A stretch of 64,000 nt of DNA from an uncultured Flavobacteriales bacterium (GTDB lineage: Bacteria; Bacteroidota; Bacteroidia; Flavobacteriales_D; Sanyastnellaceae), in assembly GCA_905479115.1 (NCBI GenBank), contig CAJQLF010000002.1, positions 45,900 through 109,899 of the forward strand, in the 5' to 3' direction. This document shows, piece by piece, positions 9,268 through 16,583 of this stretch. Below the pieces are notes generated by a model, which made no database searches, was not told the origin of the DNA, and worked only from the letters and a program-made list of their open reading frames with translations. How positions within the stretch are numbered: the first letter of the stretch is position 1; every line of letters begins with the position of its first letter. Both the position numbers and the translations under genes were made by a program.

Positions 9268-11772
9268 ATGAAAAGTTCGAATCTACGCATCCGCCCCATT
9301 CTGTTTCTGTTCAGTTGGCTCCTCGCATTGGGCGGTATTCCTTCGCTACAAGCGCAAATATTAGACCCTGTCAACTGGGTGTTCTCCGCGCACGAAACGG
9401 ATGAATCAGGGTCTGTGGACGTGGTATTCCATGCCTCCGTAGAACCCTGTTGGCACATCTACAGCCAGTTTCTCGATGATCCCAATGGCCCCTTACCGAC
9501 TTATTTTGAAGTCAACACCTCGGAAGGCATTGAGAAAATTGGAGCCGTCACCGAATGTGACCCGATCGTAGAGTACGACCCAAATTTCATGATGGATTTG
9601 AAGTTCTTTGAGGAAGAAGTCTATTGGGTTCAGCGGGTGAACGTCGGTAAAAGTGGTGGCGGTAAAGTTTCCGGTTTTTTGAGCTTCATGGTTTGTGATG
9701 CCTCGCGCTGCCTGCCACCTGAGGACATTGATTTCTCTATTGATTTAAGCGACGTGCAGCCTGCACTGGAAACGTATTGTCCTCCGTCTCAGCATCTGTG
9801 CAACAGCCACGGGGATGCGGATGACGCGCACGTTTCAGACGATCCATTTGAAGGATCTGACGGTGCTGAACCCGAAGGAATGGTGGATCCCGTGCACTGG
9901 GATATTGCTGTATATGACACGCCCAGCGGAGAATCCTTTAATCTTATTTTTCATGCTTCGGTGGATCCATGTTGGCACCTGTACAGTCAATTTTTGGAGC
10001 GCCTCGACGGGCCCATTCCCACCGAATTTCACATCGACTGGCCAGCAGGCTTGGAGCCCATTGGACAGGTAGAGGAGTGCGAGCCCATCCTCCAATTCGA
10101 CCCCAACTTCAACATGGACATCCAAATGTTTGAAGAGGAGGTCTATTTTGTTCAGTCTTTCAAAGCGGCCACTTCACCAAGCACGGAGACAGTTTCAGGT
10201 GCAATCACGTATATGACCTGTGACGACGCGAAATGTACTTTCCCTCCCGATCTCGAGTTTGCAGTGGCCATGGGTGACAAAAAGCCGGCCTCAGCGCAAC
10301 CGGATCTATGCCCCGCCTCCCAACATCTTTGTGACCAAGGGAAGGAAGGAACGATAGAAGGCTCTGAGGGCGACGGTGATAAAGAAGAAGGACTCGCAGG
10401 AGTTTTCTTCCTGGGCATGCTGCTCGGTTTTGCTGCACTGCTGACACCCTGCGTCTTCCCGATGATCCCCATGACGGTCAGCTTCTTCACAAAGCAATCA
10501 AAAAACCGCAGCGAAGGAATTCGAAACGCCTTGATTTACGGGCTCTTCATCATCCTAATCTACACTGGATTGGGCTTGCTTCTCACGGCTGTTTTTGGCG
10601 TCGACATCTTGAATGTCATCTCCACGGACCCCTTCTTCAACGTCTTCCTGTTCCTGCTGCTCATCATTTTTGGAGCGAGCTTCCTCGGGGCCTTTGAAAT
10701 TCAACTGCCTGCAAGCTGGGCCAACAAAACAGATCAAGCAGCCGACAAAGGTGGGTTGTTGGGCATCTTCTTTATGGCCGCAACCCTCGCGATTGTCTCT
10801 TTTTCTTGCACTGGCCCACTGGTTGGCAGTGCATTGGCTGGAGCGGCCACGGGATCATTTGCCGCCCCCACGGCGGTGATGTTCGGTTTCTCACTGGCTT
10901 TGGCACTGCCATTCATGCTCTTCTCCGCCTTCCCAGGCTGGCTCAATTCGCTGCCACAATCAGGCGGATGGCTGAACAGCGTCAAAGTAGTATTGGGCCT
11001 TCTCGAAATTGGTTTTGCTTTCAAATTCCTCTCCAACGCAGACTTGGTTCTTCAGCTCGGATTAATAGAAAGAGAGCTGTTTATAGCCATTTGGATCGTG
11101 ATTGCGATGTGCATCGCGTTTTACTTATTCGGATGGATTTTGTTCCCGCATGATTCCAAAACGGAACGAATCGGCGTATTCCGATTTTCGATGGGGATGC
11201 TGTTTTTCACCTTGGGCATCTACCTCTTGCCCGGTATGTGGGGTGCCCCGGTGAAACTTATCAGCGGGTTCCCGCCTCCCCTGTTTTATAGCGAGTGGAG
11301 TGGTGGTGGACAGGGCGAATCAGAAAGTGGTGGTCACGTCGAAGCACAGTTTACCGATTTAGAATCGGGCATGAAAGCAGCAAAAGCGGAAGGAAAACCC
11401 GTTCTCCTTGACTTCACAGGCTGGGCGTGTGTTAACTGTCGAAAAATGGAGGAGCAAGTTTGGTCCAAGCCAGAAGTGGCCGACATGCTGCGAAATGACG
11501 TGGTATTGGTTTCCCTTTACGTTGATGAACGACGTGACCTTCCCGAAGCAGAACAACGCGAGGAGAGCTACGGAGGGAAAACGTTCAAAATCAAAACCGT
11601 CGGCAACAAATGGTCCTACTTCCAAGCATCTGAATTCAACACCAATTCCCAGCCCTTTTACGTCCTGCTGGATCACGAAGGAAACGCATTGGGCGGGGGC
11701 ATAGGATATGACCCTGATGCAGAGAAATTTGTCGAATTCCTGGAGACAGGGCTGGCCGCATTCTATCGCTAA
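9268..11772 (+). CDS. dsbD: Thiol:disulfide interchange protein DsbD with duplicated N-terminal domain
   Basis: The 834-residue protein starts with a signal peptide (cleavage near residue 30). Two similar periplasmic domains follow, at about 32-178 and 206-355. Each has DPxxW, FHASVxPCWHxYSQFL, a CxxxxC pair (143/148 and 318/323) and the same end motif with SQHLC. The middle part, about 375-680, is membrane-embedded with GFAALLTPCVFPMIP (Cys395) and FSCTGPLVG, the two cysteines that carry electrons across the membrane. The C-terminal thioredoxin-like domain carries WACVNC. DsbD passes electrons from cytosolic thioredoxin to periplasmic partners. Known DsbD proteins usually have a single N-terminal domain, so the tandem copy is unusual. 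A weak -7-like box, TATATTCG, lies seven bases before the ATG. Confidence 0.93.
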   Translation: MKSSNLRIRPILFLFSWLLALGGIPSLQAQILDPVNWVFSAHETDESGSVDVVFHASVEPCWHIYSQFLDDPNGPLPTYFEVNTSEGIEKIGAVTECDPIVEYDPNFMMDLKFFEEEVYWVQRVNVGKSGGGKVSGFLSFMVCDASRCLPPEDIDFSIDLSDVQPALETYCPPSQHLCNSHGDADDAHVSDDPFEGSDGAEPEGMVDPVHWDIAVYDTPSGESFNLIFHASVDPCWHLYSQFLERLDGPIPTEFHIDWPAGLEPIGQVEECEPILQFDPNFNMDIQMFEEEVYFVQSFKAATSPSTETVSGAITYMTCDDAKCTFPPDLEFAVAMGDKKPASAQPDLCPASQHLCDQGKEGTIEGSEGDGDKEEGLAGVFFLGMLLGFAALLTPCVFPMIPMTVSFFTKQSKNRSEGIRNALIYGLFIILIYTGLGLLLTAVFGVDILNVISTDPFFNVFLFLLLIIFGASFLGAFEIQLPASWANKTDQAADKGGLLGIFFMAATLAIVSFSCTGPLVGSALAGAATGSFAAPTAVMFGFSLALALPFMLFSAFPGWLNSLPQSGGWLNSVKVVLGLLEIGFAFKFLSNADLVLQLGLIERELFIAIWIVIAMCIAFYLFGWILFPHDSKTERIGVFRFSMGMLFFTLGIYLLPGMWGAPVKLISGFPPPLFYSEWSGGGQGESESGGHVEAQFTDLESGMKAAKAEGKPVLLDFTGWACVNCRKMEEQVWSKPEVADMLRNDVVLVSLYVDERRDLPEAEQREESYGGKTFKIKTVGNKWSYFQASEFNTNSQPFYVLLDHEGNALGGGIGYDPDAEKFVEFLETGLAAFYR

Positions 11773-11844
11773 CTGCAGTCAATTGCTCACCCTCAGTTAC
11801 AAAACACCAAAGCCACTTTCGGGATATTTGACCAACTTGCTCGC

Positions 11845-12426
11845 ATGAATCAAAGGAATCGACTAAACGCCCATTTTGACGAAGCTGCGCAATTGTTGGA
11901 GTCCATCCGCAAGCAACCGGACTTCATGGATGCGGTGGAGGCTGCCGGAATTTGCATGAGCACGGTCATTCGTTCGGGAGGGAAAATCATCTCATGCGGG
12001 AACGGAGGATCCATGAGTGATGCCATGCATTTTGCTGAAGAATTGAGCGGCCGATACCGCGATGATAGGCCGGGTCTTCCCGCCATCGCTTGCAGCGATC
12101 CCAGTCACATTACATGTGTCGGCAACGATTATGGATTTGACCAGATCTTTGCGCGGTATGTTGAGGCCATTGGCCGCCCGGGCGATTGCTTGGTCGGTAT
12201 CTCCACAAGCGGAAACAGCGCCAACGTAATTGAAGCCGCCAAACGTGCGCGGGCACAAGGCATGAAAGTGATTGGTCTGACAGGGCGCGGTGGAGGAGCT
12301 TTAAAGCCCTTGTGTGATATAGTAGTCGATGTGCCCTGGGAAGGCTTTGCGGACCGGGTGCAAGAGGTTCACATCAAGGTCATTCATTCTTGGATTGACC
12401 TCATCGAGCGCGCTCACTCGTCCTAA
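11845..12426 (+). CDS. gmhA: Sedoheptulose-7-phosphate isomerase GmhA
   Basis: The 193-residue protein is collinear with GmhA over its whole length. It has the SIS-domain motif CGNGGS, then [43 protein letters not shown] and [11 protein letters not shown]. The histidine and glutamate of AMHFAEE and the glutamine and histidine of the last motif match the zinc-binding and catalytic residues of the family. It turns sedoheptulose-7-phosphate into D-glycero-D-manno-heptose-7-phosphate, the first step of ADP-heptose synthesis for lipopolysaccharide core or glycoproteins. The GT9 (heptosyltransferase-type) domain at 48851-50647 could use such a heptose. It begins 72 bases after dsbD and is followed five bases later by comM. 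Confidence 0.95.
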   Translation: MNQRNRLNAHFDEAAQLLESIRKQPDFMDAVEAAGICMSTVIRSGGKIISCGNGGSMSDAMHFAEELSGRYRDDRPGLPAIACSDPSHITCVGNDYGFDQIFARYVEAIGRPGDCLVGISTSGNSANVIEAAKRARAQGMKVIGLTGRGGGALKPLCDIVVDVPWEGFADRVQEVHIKVIHSWIDLIERAHSS

Positions 12427-12431
12427 CTGCC

Positions 12432-13994
12432 ATGCTGGTTACTACGTATGGGATTGGCTTTGCCAATCACAACGGGCAAGTTGTGTCCGTTCAATTGCAC
12501 AAATCAAGGGGCGCTAGATTTCATGTTTCAGGCATTCCTTGGTCGGAGGCTCGCAAAATTCTTTCACGCATCTTCGCCGCGTTTGAACACACGGGATATG
12601 CTCGGCCAACAGGTGCCTTCACCTTGCTCGTAAGCCCAACGGATAAATTAGAGCGCATGGCAACGCTTGATGTTCCCATTGCATTGACTTTCCTAGCCGC
12701 CATGGGCGAAATTCCTGCCGAAGCCATTCGAGAGGTAATTTCCATGGGTGAAATGGAATTGGACGGTTCCATTCGGCCATTTGAGTCACCTTGGGCGCTT
12801 CTGAATCCCGAACCCCATCAAATGCCATCGGTTAACCGTATGTGCCTTTTGCCTGCTGGCCCCGGCTCCAGTTGCTACGCAGATCTGCACCCGCGCTCCA
12901 TTCATCTGGCGGCACACCTGACGAGCATCGCACGTCATTTTCAGCAAGGAGCTCCGCTTCCGATGATTCGAACCAAGAAGCCCTGGCGATGTCGCCTGAA
13001 GTGGGAACCTCAAGCCCCGTCCATTTTTGAATCGTTAGAGCTCAACGAGATCCAACGTAAAACGCTCTTGGTAGCCGCTGCAGGAAACCTGTCGCTGATG
13101 ATGATTGGCTCTCCAGGAACAGGCAAATCTCAAATGGCACGGGCTGTTCATGAATTGCTCCCCATCCTTGATGAGTCCGCATCGGCCCAATTACAGTCCT
13201 TCCATCGTATGCGAGGAGAGCCGTATGCCTTGCAAGAAGTGCCGCCCTTCCGCTCTCCACATCACCGTTCAAGTTCCAATGGTCTTGTCGGAAGTTGGCG
13301 CCGAGACAAGGCATGGATGCCCGGCGAACTGAGCCTCGCCGAAGGCGGGGTGCTGTGCCTCGACGAGTTCACCGAATTTTCACGCGACTGCATTGAGTCT
13401 CTGCGCGGGCCTATGGAATTTGGAACCTTGAGTATATCACGTGCCCACGGTGGACAAACCGTCGGTGTCAGCGCACTGATCATTGCTACCTCCAACCCGT
13501 GCCCATGCGGTCATTTTCATGAAGGTGGAAATCGATGTTCGTGCACTTCAGGTCGTGTGCAAAACTACCTCAAGCGAATCTCTGGCCCTGTGATGGAGAG
13601 ATTCACATTGCACCTGGAAACGCAAAATCAGTCTCTCATTGGCCCACTCTCTGAAATTTCATTGTCCACTGCTCGCGAGTGCACGAAACGATGCAGGTTA
13701 GCGCTTCAAAGTAAATCATCCTGGTCTTGGTCTGCCGAAGCCATTGACACTTTGCAACGGCATGTTCGACTTCATCGCGTATCACCGCGAGGTCGGCAAA
13801 AAATCGAAACCATCGCCACCGTCCATGCATTGGTAGAACATTTCTTTGCAAAACGTGCGGAGAGCAAGGGAGATGCCGCCATAAAAATCTCCCCGTCGGA
13901 TGTCCGCTTTGCTGGGCAAATGCGCATCTTTGATCGACCGAACTGGTGGAGTTTTGACCAATCCCGGTCTTCTATCGAACTGAACAATGCCTGA
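12432..13994 (+). CDS. comM: YifB/ComM family magnesium-chelatase-like AAA+ ATPase
   Basis: The 520-residue protein has the full three-part layout. The N-terminal ChlI-like domain (1-175) has TYGIGF and PTGAFTLLVSP. The AAA+ core has Walker A GSPGTGKS at 226-233 and a Walker B-type LCLDEFTEF. The C-terminal part has CPCGHF with further cysteines (CSC), a putative metal-binding patch, and ISGPVMERF. In naturally competent bacteria ComM is a hexameric helicase that helps branch migration during uptake of foreign DNA. The family is widespread even in species not known to be competent, so the role here is inferred. It lies five bases after gmhA and its end overlaps the next gene by eight bases. 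Confidence 0.92.
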   Translation: MLVTTYGIGFANHNGQVVSVQLHKSRGARFHVSGIPWSEARKILSRIFAAFEHTGYARPTGAFTLLVSPTDKLERMATLDVPIALTFLAAMGEIPAEAIREVISMGEMELDGSIRPFESPWALLNPEPHQMPSVNRMCLLPAGPGSSCYADLHPRSIHLAAHLTSIARHFQQGAPLPMIRTKKPWRCRLKWEPQAPSIFESLELNEIQRKTLLVAAAGNLSLMMIGSPGTGKSQMARAVHELLPILDESASAQLQSFHRMRGEPYALQEVPPFRSPHHRSSSNGLVGSWRRDKAWMPGELSLAEGGVLCLDEFTEFSRDCIESLRGPMEFGTLSISRAHGGQTVGVSALIIATSNPCPCGHFHEGGNRCSCTSGRVQNYLKRISGPVMERFTLHLETQNQSLIGPLSEISLSTARECTKRCRLALQSKSSWSWSAEAIDTLQRHVRLHRVSPRGRQKIETIATVHALVEHFFAKRAESKGDAAIKISPSDVRFAGQMRIFDRPNWWSFDQSRSSIELNNA

Positions 13995-14529
13995 CATGTC
14001 ACAACCGAAACCTCTTATTCTGTCCTGCAGAGGTCATGCACCTCAAATCGATGAAACGTGCTGGCTTGCACCCAATGCAACCGTCGTTGGCCAAGTTTCA
14101 CTCGGCCCGAATTCATCCTGCTGGTTTCAATCCGTCATCCGGGGGGATGTTGCTCCCATCAAGATTGGGCACCGAGTCAATATTCAAGACGGGGCAATCA
14201 TCCATGGAACATTTGAGCAAAGTGAAACCGTCATCGAAGACGATGTTAGCATTGGCCATCAAGCTGTCGTTCATGGCGCGCACATCAAATGCGGAGCCTT
14301 GATTGGCATGGGAGCTATTGTCATGGATGGAGCTGTTGTGGGAGCGCACGCGGTCGTTGCTGCTGGAGCTGTGGTGCTGGCTCAAACTGTGATTCCAGAC
14401 CAAACATTGTGGGCAGGCGTTCCCGCCAAACAGCGTGGCGATGTCAAGCCCGAATTGCAGCGACACTTGGCCGCGACTTCAGCCCGGTACGTAGAATACG
14501 CTGAGTGGTTCAATCCAGAAGAGAGCTGA
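13987..14529 (+). CDS. Gamma carbonic anhydrase family protein (YrdA/PaaY-like)
   Basis: The 180-residue protein is made of left-handed beta-helix hexapeptide repeats. Examples are VVGQVSLG, VIEDDVSIGHQAVVHG and the run of short hydrophobic triplets after it. The histidines in IIHGT, IGHQ and VHGAH match the zinc-binding positions of the gamma class, which uses residues from neighbouring subunits of a trimer. Relatives include true carbonic anhydrases and proteins with no proven activity, so the biochemical role is uncertain. The start overlaps comM by eight bases, and a second ATG at 13996 is possible. Its 3' end overlaps the convergent murI gene by 20 bases. Confidence 0.9.
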   Translation: MPDMSQPKPLILSCRGHAPQIDETCWLAPNATVVGQVSLGPNSSCWFQSVIRGDVAPIKIGHRVNIQDGAIIHGTFEQSETVIEDDVSIGHQAVVHGAHIKCGALIGMGAIVMDGAVVGAHAVVAAGAVVLAQTVIPDQTLWAGVPAKQRGDVKPELQRHLAATSARYVEYAEWFNPEES

Positions 14530-15316
14530 GTTTCCGCTCCTGCAAGGTGATTGGTGATGCATAGAACCGCTGAGCACCGCGGGCAAATGAATCGGTCAAA
14601 TCAGAAACAAGGAATCGCTGAGAAGTTGACGATGGTATTTCCGCTCCATCGACCAACTGCTCCTGAATAGCTGATCGCAAAGCCTGGGCTACAACATTTG
14701 CACTGTCTATCAACTCAACATGCGATGGCAGTTGAGCTGAAATTTGATCAGCGATCAGAGGATAATGTGTGCAACCCAGAATGATGGCTTGGACGGAGTC
14801 GAACGCTCCTTCACCGAGGTAAGCCTCAATGAGCGCAGAGGAAACCCGACCGTGTTGGAAGCCTTCTTCAATGGCCGAGGCCAGCAAAGGAGTTGCCTTC
14901 GCTTGAGCCGTAAACCCTGCCTCATGAAGTAACTGCTGATACCAACCTGATGCAATGGTCGCTCGAGTGCCAATGACGCCAATCGCACCCCGTTCGTACT
15001 TCGATTGCACCCAATTGACCGCGGGCGTTACAACATCGATTACTGGAATCCCAGGGCCCGCTGCGGACCGTATCGCATCTAGTGCATTGGACGAAGCGCT
15101 ATTGCATGCCACCACAAGAGAGCCACAACCTAAATCCAATAACTCCCGCGCAATGCGCACTGAATAACGCTGGATTAGTGTTGCACTTTTTTCCCCGTAA
15201 GGGAGGTGCGCCGTATCACCAAAATAGACAATGGGATGGCCGGGGATGGCCTCAGAAACGGCTCTCGCCACCGTCAAACCTCCAATTCCGGAGTCGAATA
15301 TCCCTATGGGTTTCAT
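14510..15316 (-). CDS. murI: Glutamate racemase
   Basis: The 268-residue enzyme begins with IGIFDSGIGGLTVA and carries the two catalytic cysteines, Cys71 in VVACNSASSNA and Cys182 in ILGCTHYPL. These act as the acid-base pair that converts L-glutamate to D-glutamate for peptidoglycan. FGDTAHLPYGEKS is also conserved. It is the last gene of the envelope operon, 17 bases behind the second ompH gene. Its stop lies within the end of the convergent carbonic-anhydrase-like gene, so the two transcripts must run into each other. Confidence 0.96.
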   Translation of the reverse strand: MKPIGIFDSGIGGLTVARAVSEAIPGHPIVYFGDTAHLPYGEKSATLIQRYSVRIARELLDLGCGSLVVACNSASSNALDAIRSAAGPGIPVIDVVTPAVNWVQSKYERGAIGVIGTRATIASGWYQQLLHEAGFTAQAKATPLLASAIEEGFQHGRVSSALIEAYLGEGAFDSVQAIILGCTHYPLIADQISAQLPSHVELIDSANVVAQALRSAIQEQLVDGAEIPSSTSQRFLVSDLTDSFARGAQRFYASPITLQERKLSSLLD

Positions 15317-15333
15317 CTCCGGTAGACCGCTTC

Positions 15334-15828
15334 TTACATGCCCAATTTGGCGCGCACCATGTCCACCACATTCTCCCCACCCGTATAAACGGTCGCACCA
15401 GAGCTGGTGTCGAAAATATAGGTGAACCCATTTTCGGCACCGACAGCATCAATCGCCTCTTGGACACGCTCAACCATGGGCATCAACAATTCTTGCTCGA
15501 GTTGTGCCAATTCATTTTGGACAGTTGTCCCGAATTCTTGCATCCCTTGATCTAACGCTTGAAGCTCTCGCTCTTTCTGCTGTAAAATCGCTGCCGGCCA
15601 AGTGCTGCCCTTACTTTGGTATTCCGCTAACTTGGTTTGAAAGTCCTGCTGCATGCGCGTCAATTCTGACTCGTACTCTCCCGCCCGAGCTTCAATCGTC
15701 GACTGGGCCTGGGTCCGCTCTGGCATATTCAGTAAGACCTCCTGCGTATTCAGATGGCCAAACTTCTGGGCAAAGCCCGTAATCGAGAAAGACACCATCA
15801 ATGCAATAACCAATGAAAACTGCTTCAT
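15334..15828 (-). CDS. OmpH/Skp family periplasmic chaperone (second copy)
   Basis: The 164-residue protein has a signal peptide ending near ITGFAQ. The usual OmpH start follows (KFGHLNTQEVLLNMPE), then a long charged coiled coil and a C-terminal part with FTYIFDTSSG. Skp-type proteins form trimers that hold unfolded outer-membrane proteins in the periplasm and hand them to the Bam complex. It is 49 bases downstream of a longer OmpH paralogue, and both lie directly behind bamA. This supports a role in outer-membrane assembly. murI follows 17 bases later. Confidence 0.92.
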   Translation of the reverse strand: MKQFSLVIALMVSFSITGFAQKFGHLNTQEVLLNMPERTQAQSTIEARAGEYESELTRMQQDFQTKLAEYQSKGSTWPAAILQQKERELQALDQGMQEFGTTVQNELAQLEQELLMPMVERVQEAIDAVGAENGFTYIFDTSSGATVYTGGENVVDMVRAKLGM

Positions 15829-15877
15829 GAATTTGATCTTAATTGTAATCTGTGTTGGTAAAATTAGTGGATTCTTT

Positions 15878-16582
15878 TCAATCCTTGCTGCGGCTGTTCA
15901 CGGTATTTCCTCCACCTCGAACTCCCGCTGCTGCGCCTTGGATTCGGTCTGTCGCTGAATCCTTGCCCTTATTGATTGCATCCTTTGCCCGGTCTTGGAT
16001 CGACTTGCTCTCCTCACCGTCATTGCCATCCGATTCTATCGTTTCACCCGGAACAAACCCCAGTGCCTTGATGAGGCGGTCTGAAATGTCATATTTAGGG
16101 TTGGTATACAGCATATTGCTTTGATTGCTTTTATCGAAGATGACCATGTAGGCGCTTCCGCTCGCGATGTCCTTGAGCTCTTCAAAGACCATATCTTGGA
16201 TTGGCTGAATAAGCTCTTGGCGCTTTTCAAACAATTCGCCCTCTACGCCAAACTTCTCCTTTTGCAGCTCTCTGGCTTCCAAGCGCTTCGTCGATATTTC
16301 TTCTTCACGCTTCGACCGCATCTCAGCTGTTAGCAGCACACGTTCAGCACGATAAGCCAATTCTAATCGCTCTACAGCGTCCAACTTCATTTCAATCTCC
16401 ACTTGCCAATCGACCGCCATTTGATTCAATTCCCCTTGGGCCTCCGAGTATTCTGGCAGGTGTAACAGCACATAATCCGTATCGATGTACGCAAATTTTT
16501 GGGCTACCATGACATTCCAAATGCTTGATGTTGTCATCGCACAGATGAGAATAAAACCAATCTTTTTCATTTCAATTTTCAT
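15878..16582 (-). CDS. OmpH/Skp family periplasmic chaperone (first, longer copy)
   Basis: The product is 234 residues if started at the ATG at 16582, which lies one base after the bamA stop codon. A second ATG four codons later (16570, MKKIGF) is equally plausible, and a GTG at 16594 lies inside bamA. A signal peptide ends near NVMVAQ, then comes KFAYIDTDYVLLHLPEY, a long coiled coil (about 50-140) and SAYMVIFDKSN. After residue about 180 there is an extra glycine-, serine- and charge-rich tail that the downstream copy lacks. This tail looks disordered. It probably works with BamA in outer-membrane protein transport, like its shorter neighbour. Confidence 0.9.
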   Translation of the reverse strand: MKIEMKKIGFILICAMTTSSIWNVMVAQKFAYIDTDYVLLHLPEYSEAQGELNQMAVDWQVEIEMKLDAVERLELAYRAERVLLTAEMRSKREEEISTKRLEARELQKEKFGVEGELFEKRQELIQPIQDMVFEELKDIASGSAYMVIFDKSNQSNMLYTNPKYDISDRLIKALGFVPGETIESDGNDGEESKSIQDRAKDAINKGKDSATDRIQGAAAGVRGGGNTVNSRSKD

Positions 16583-16583
16583 T

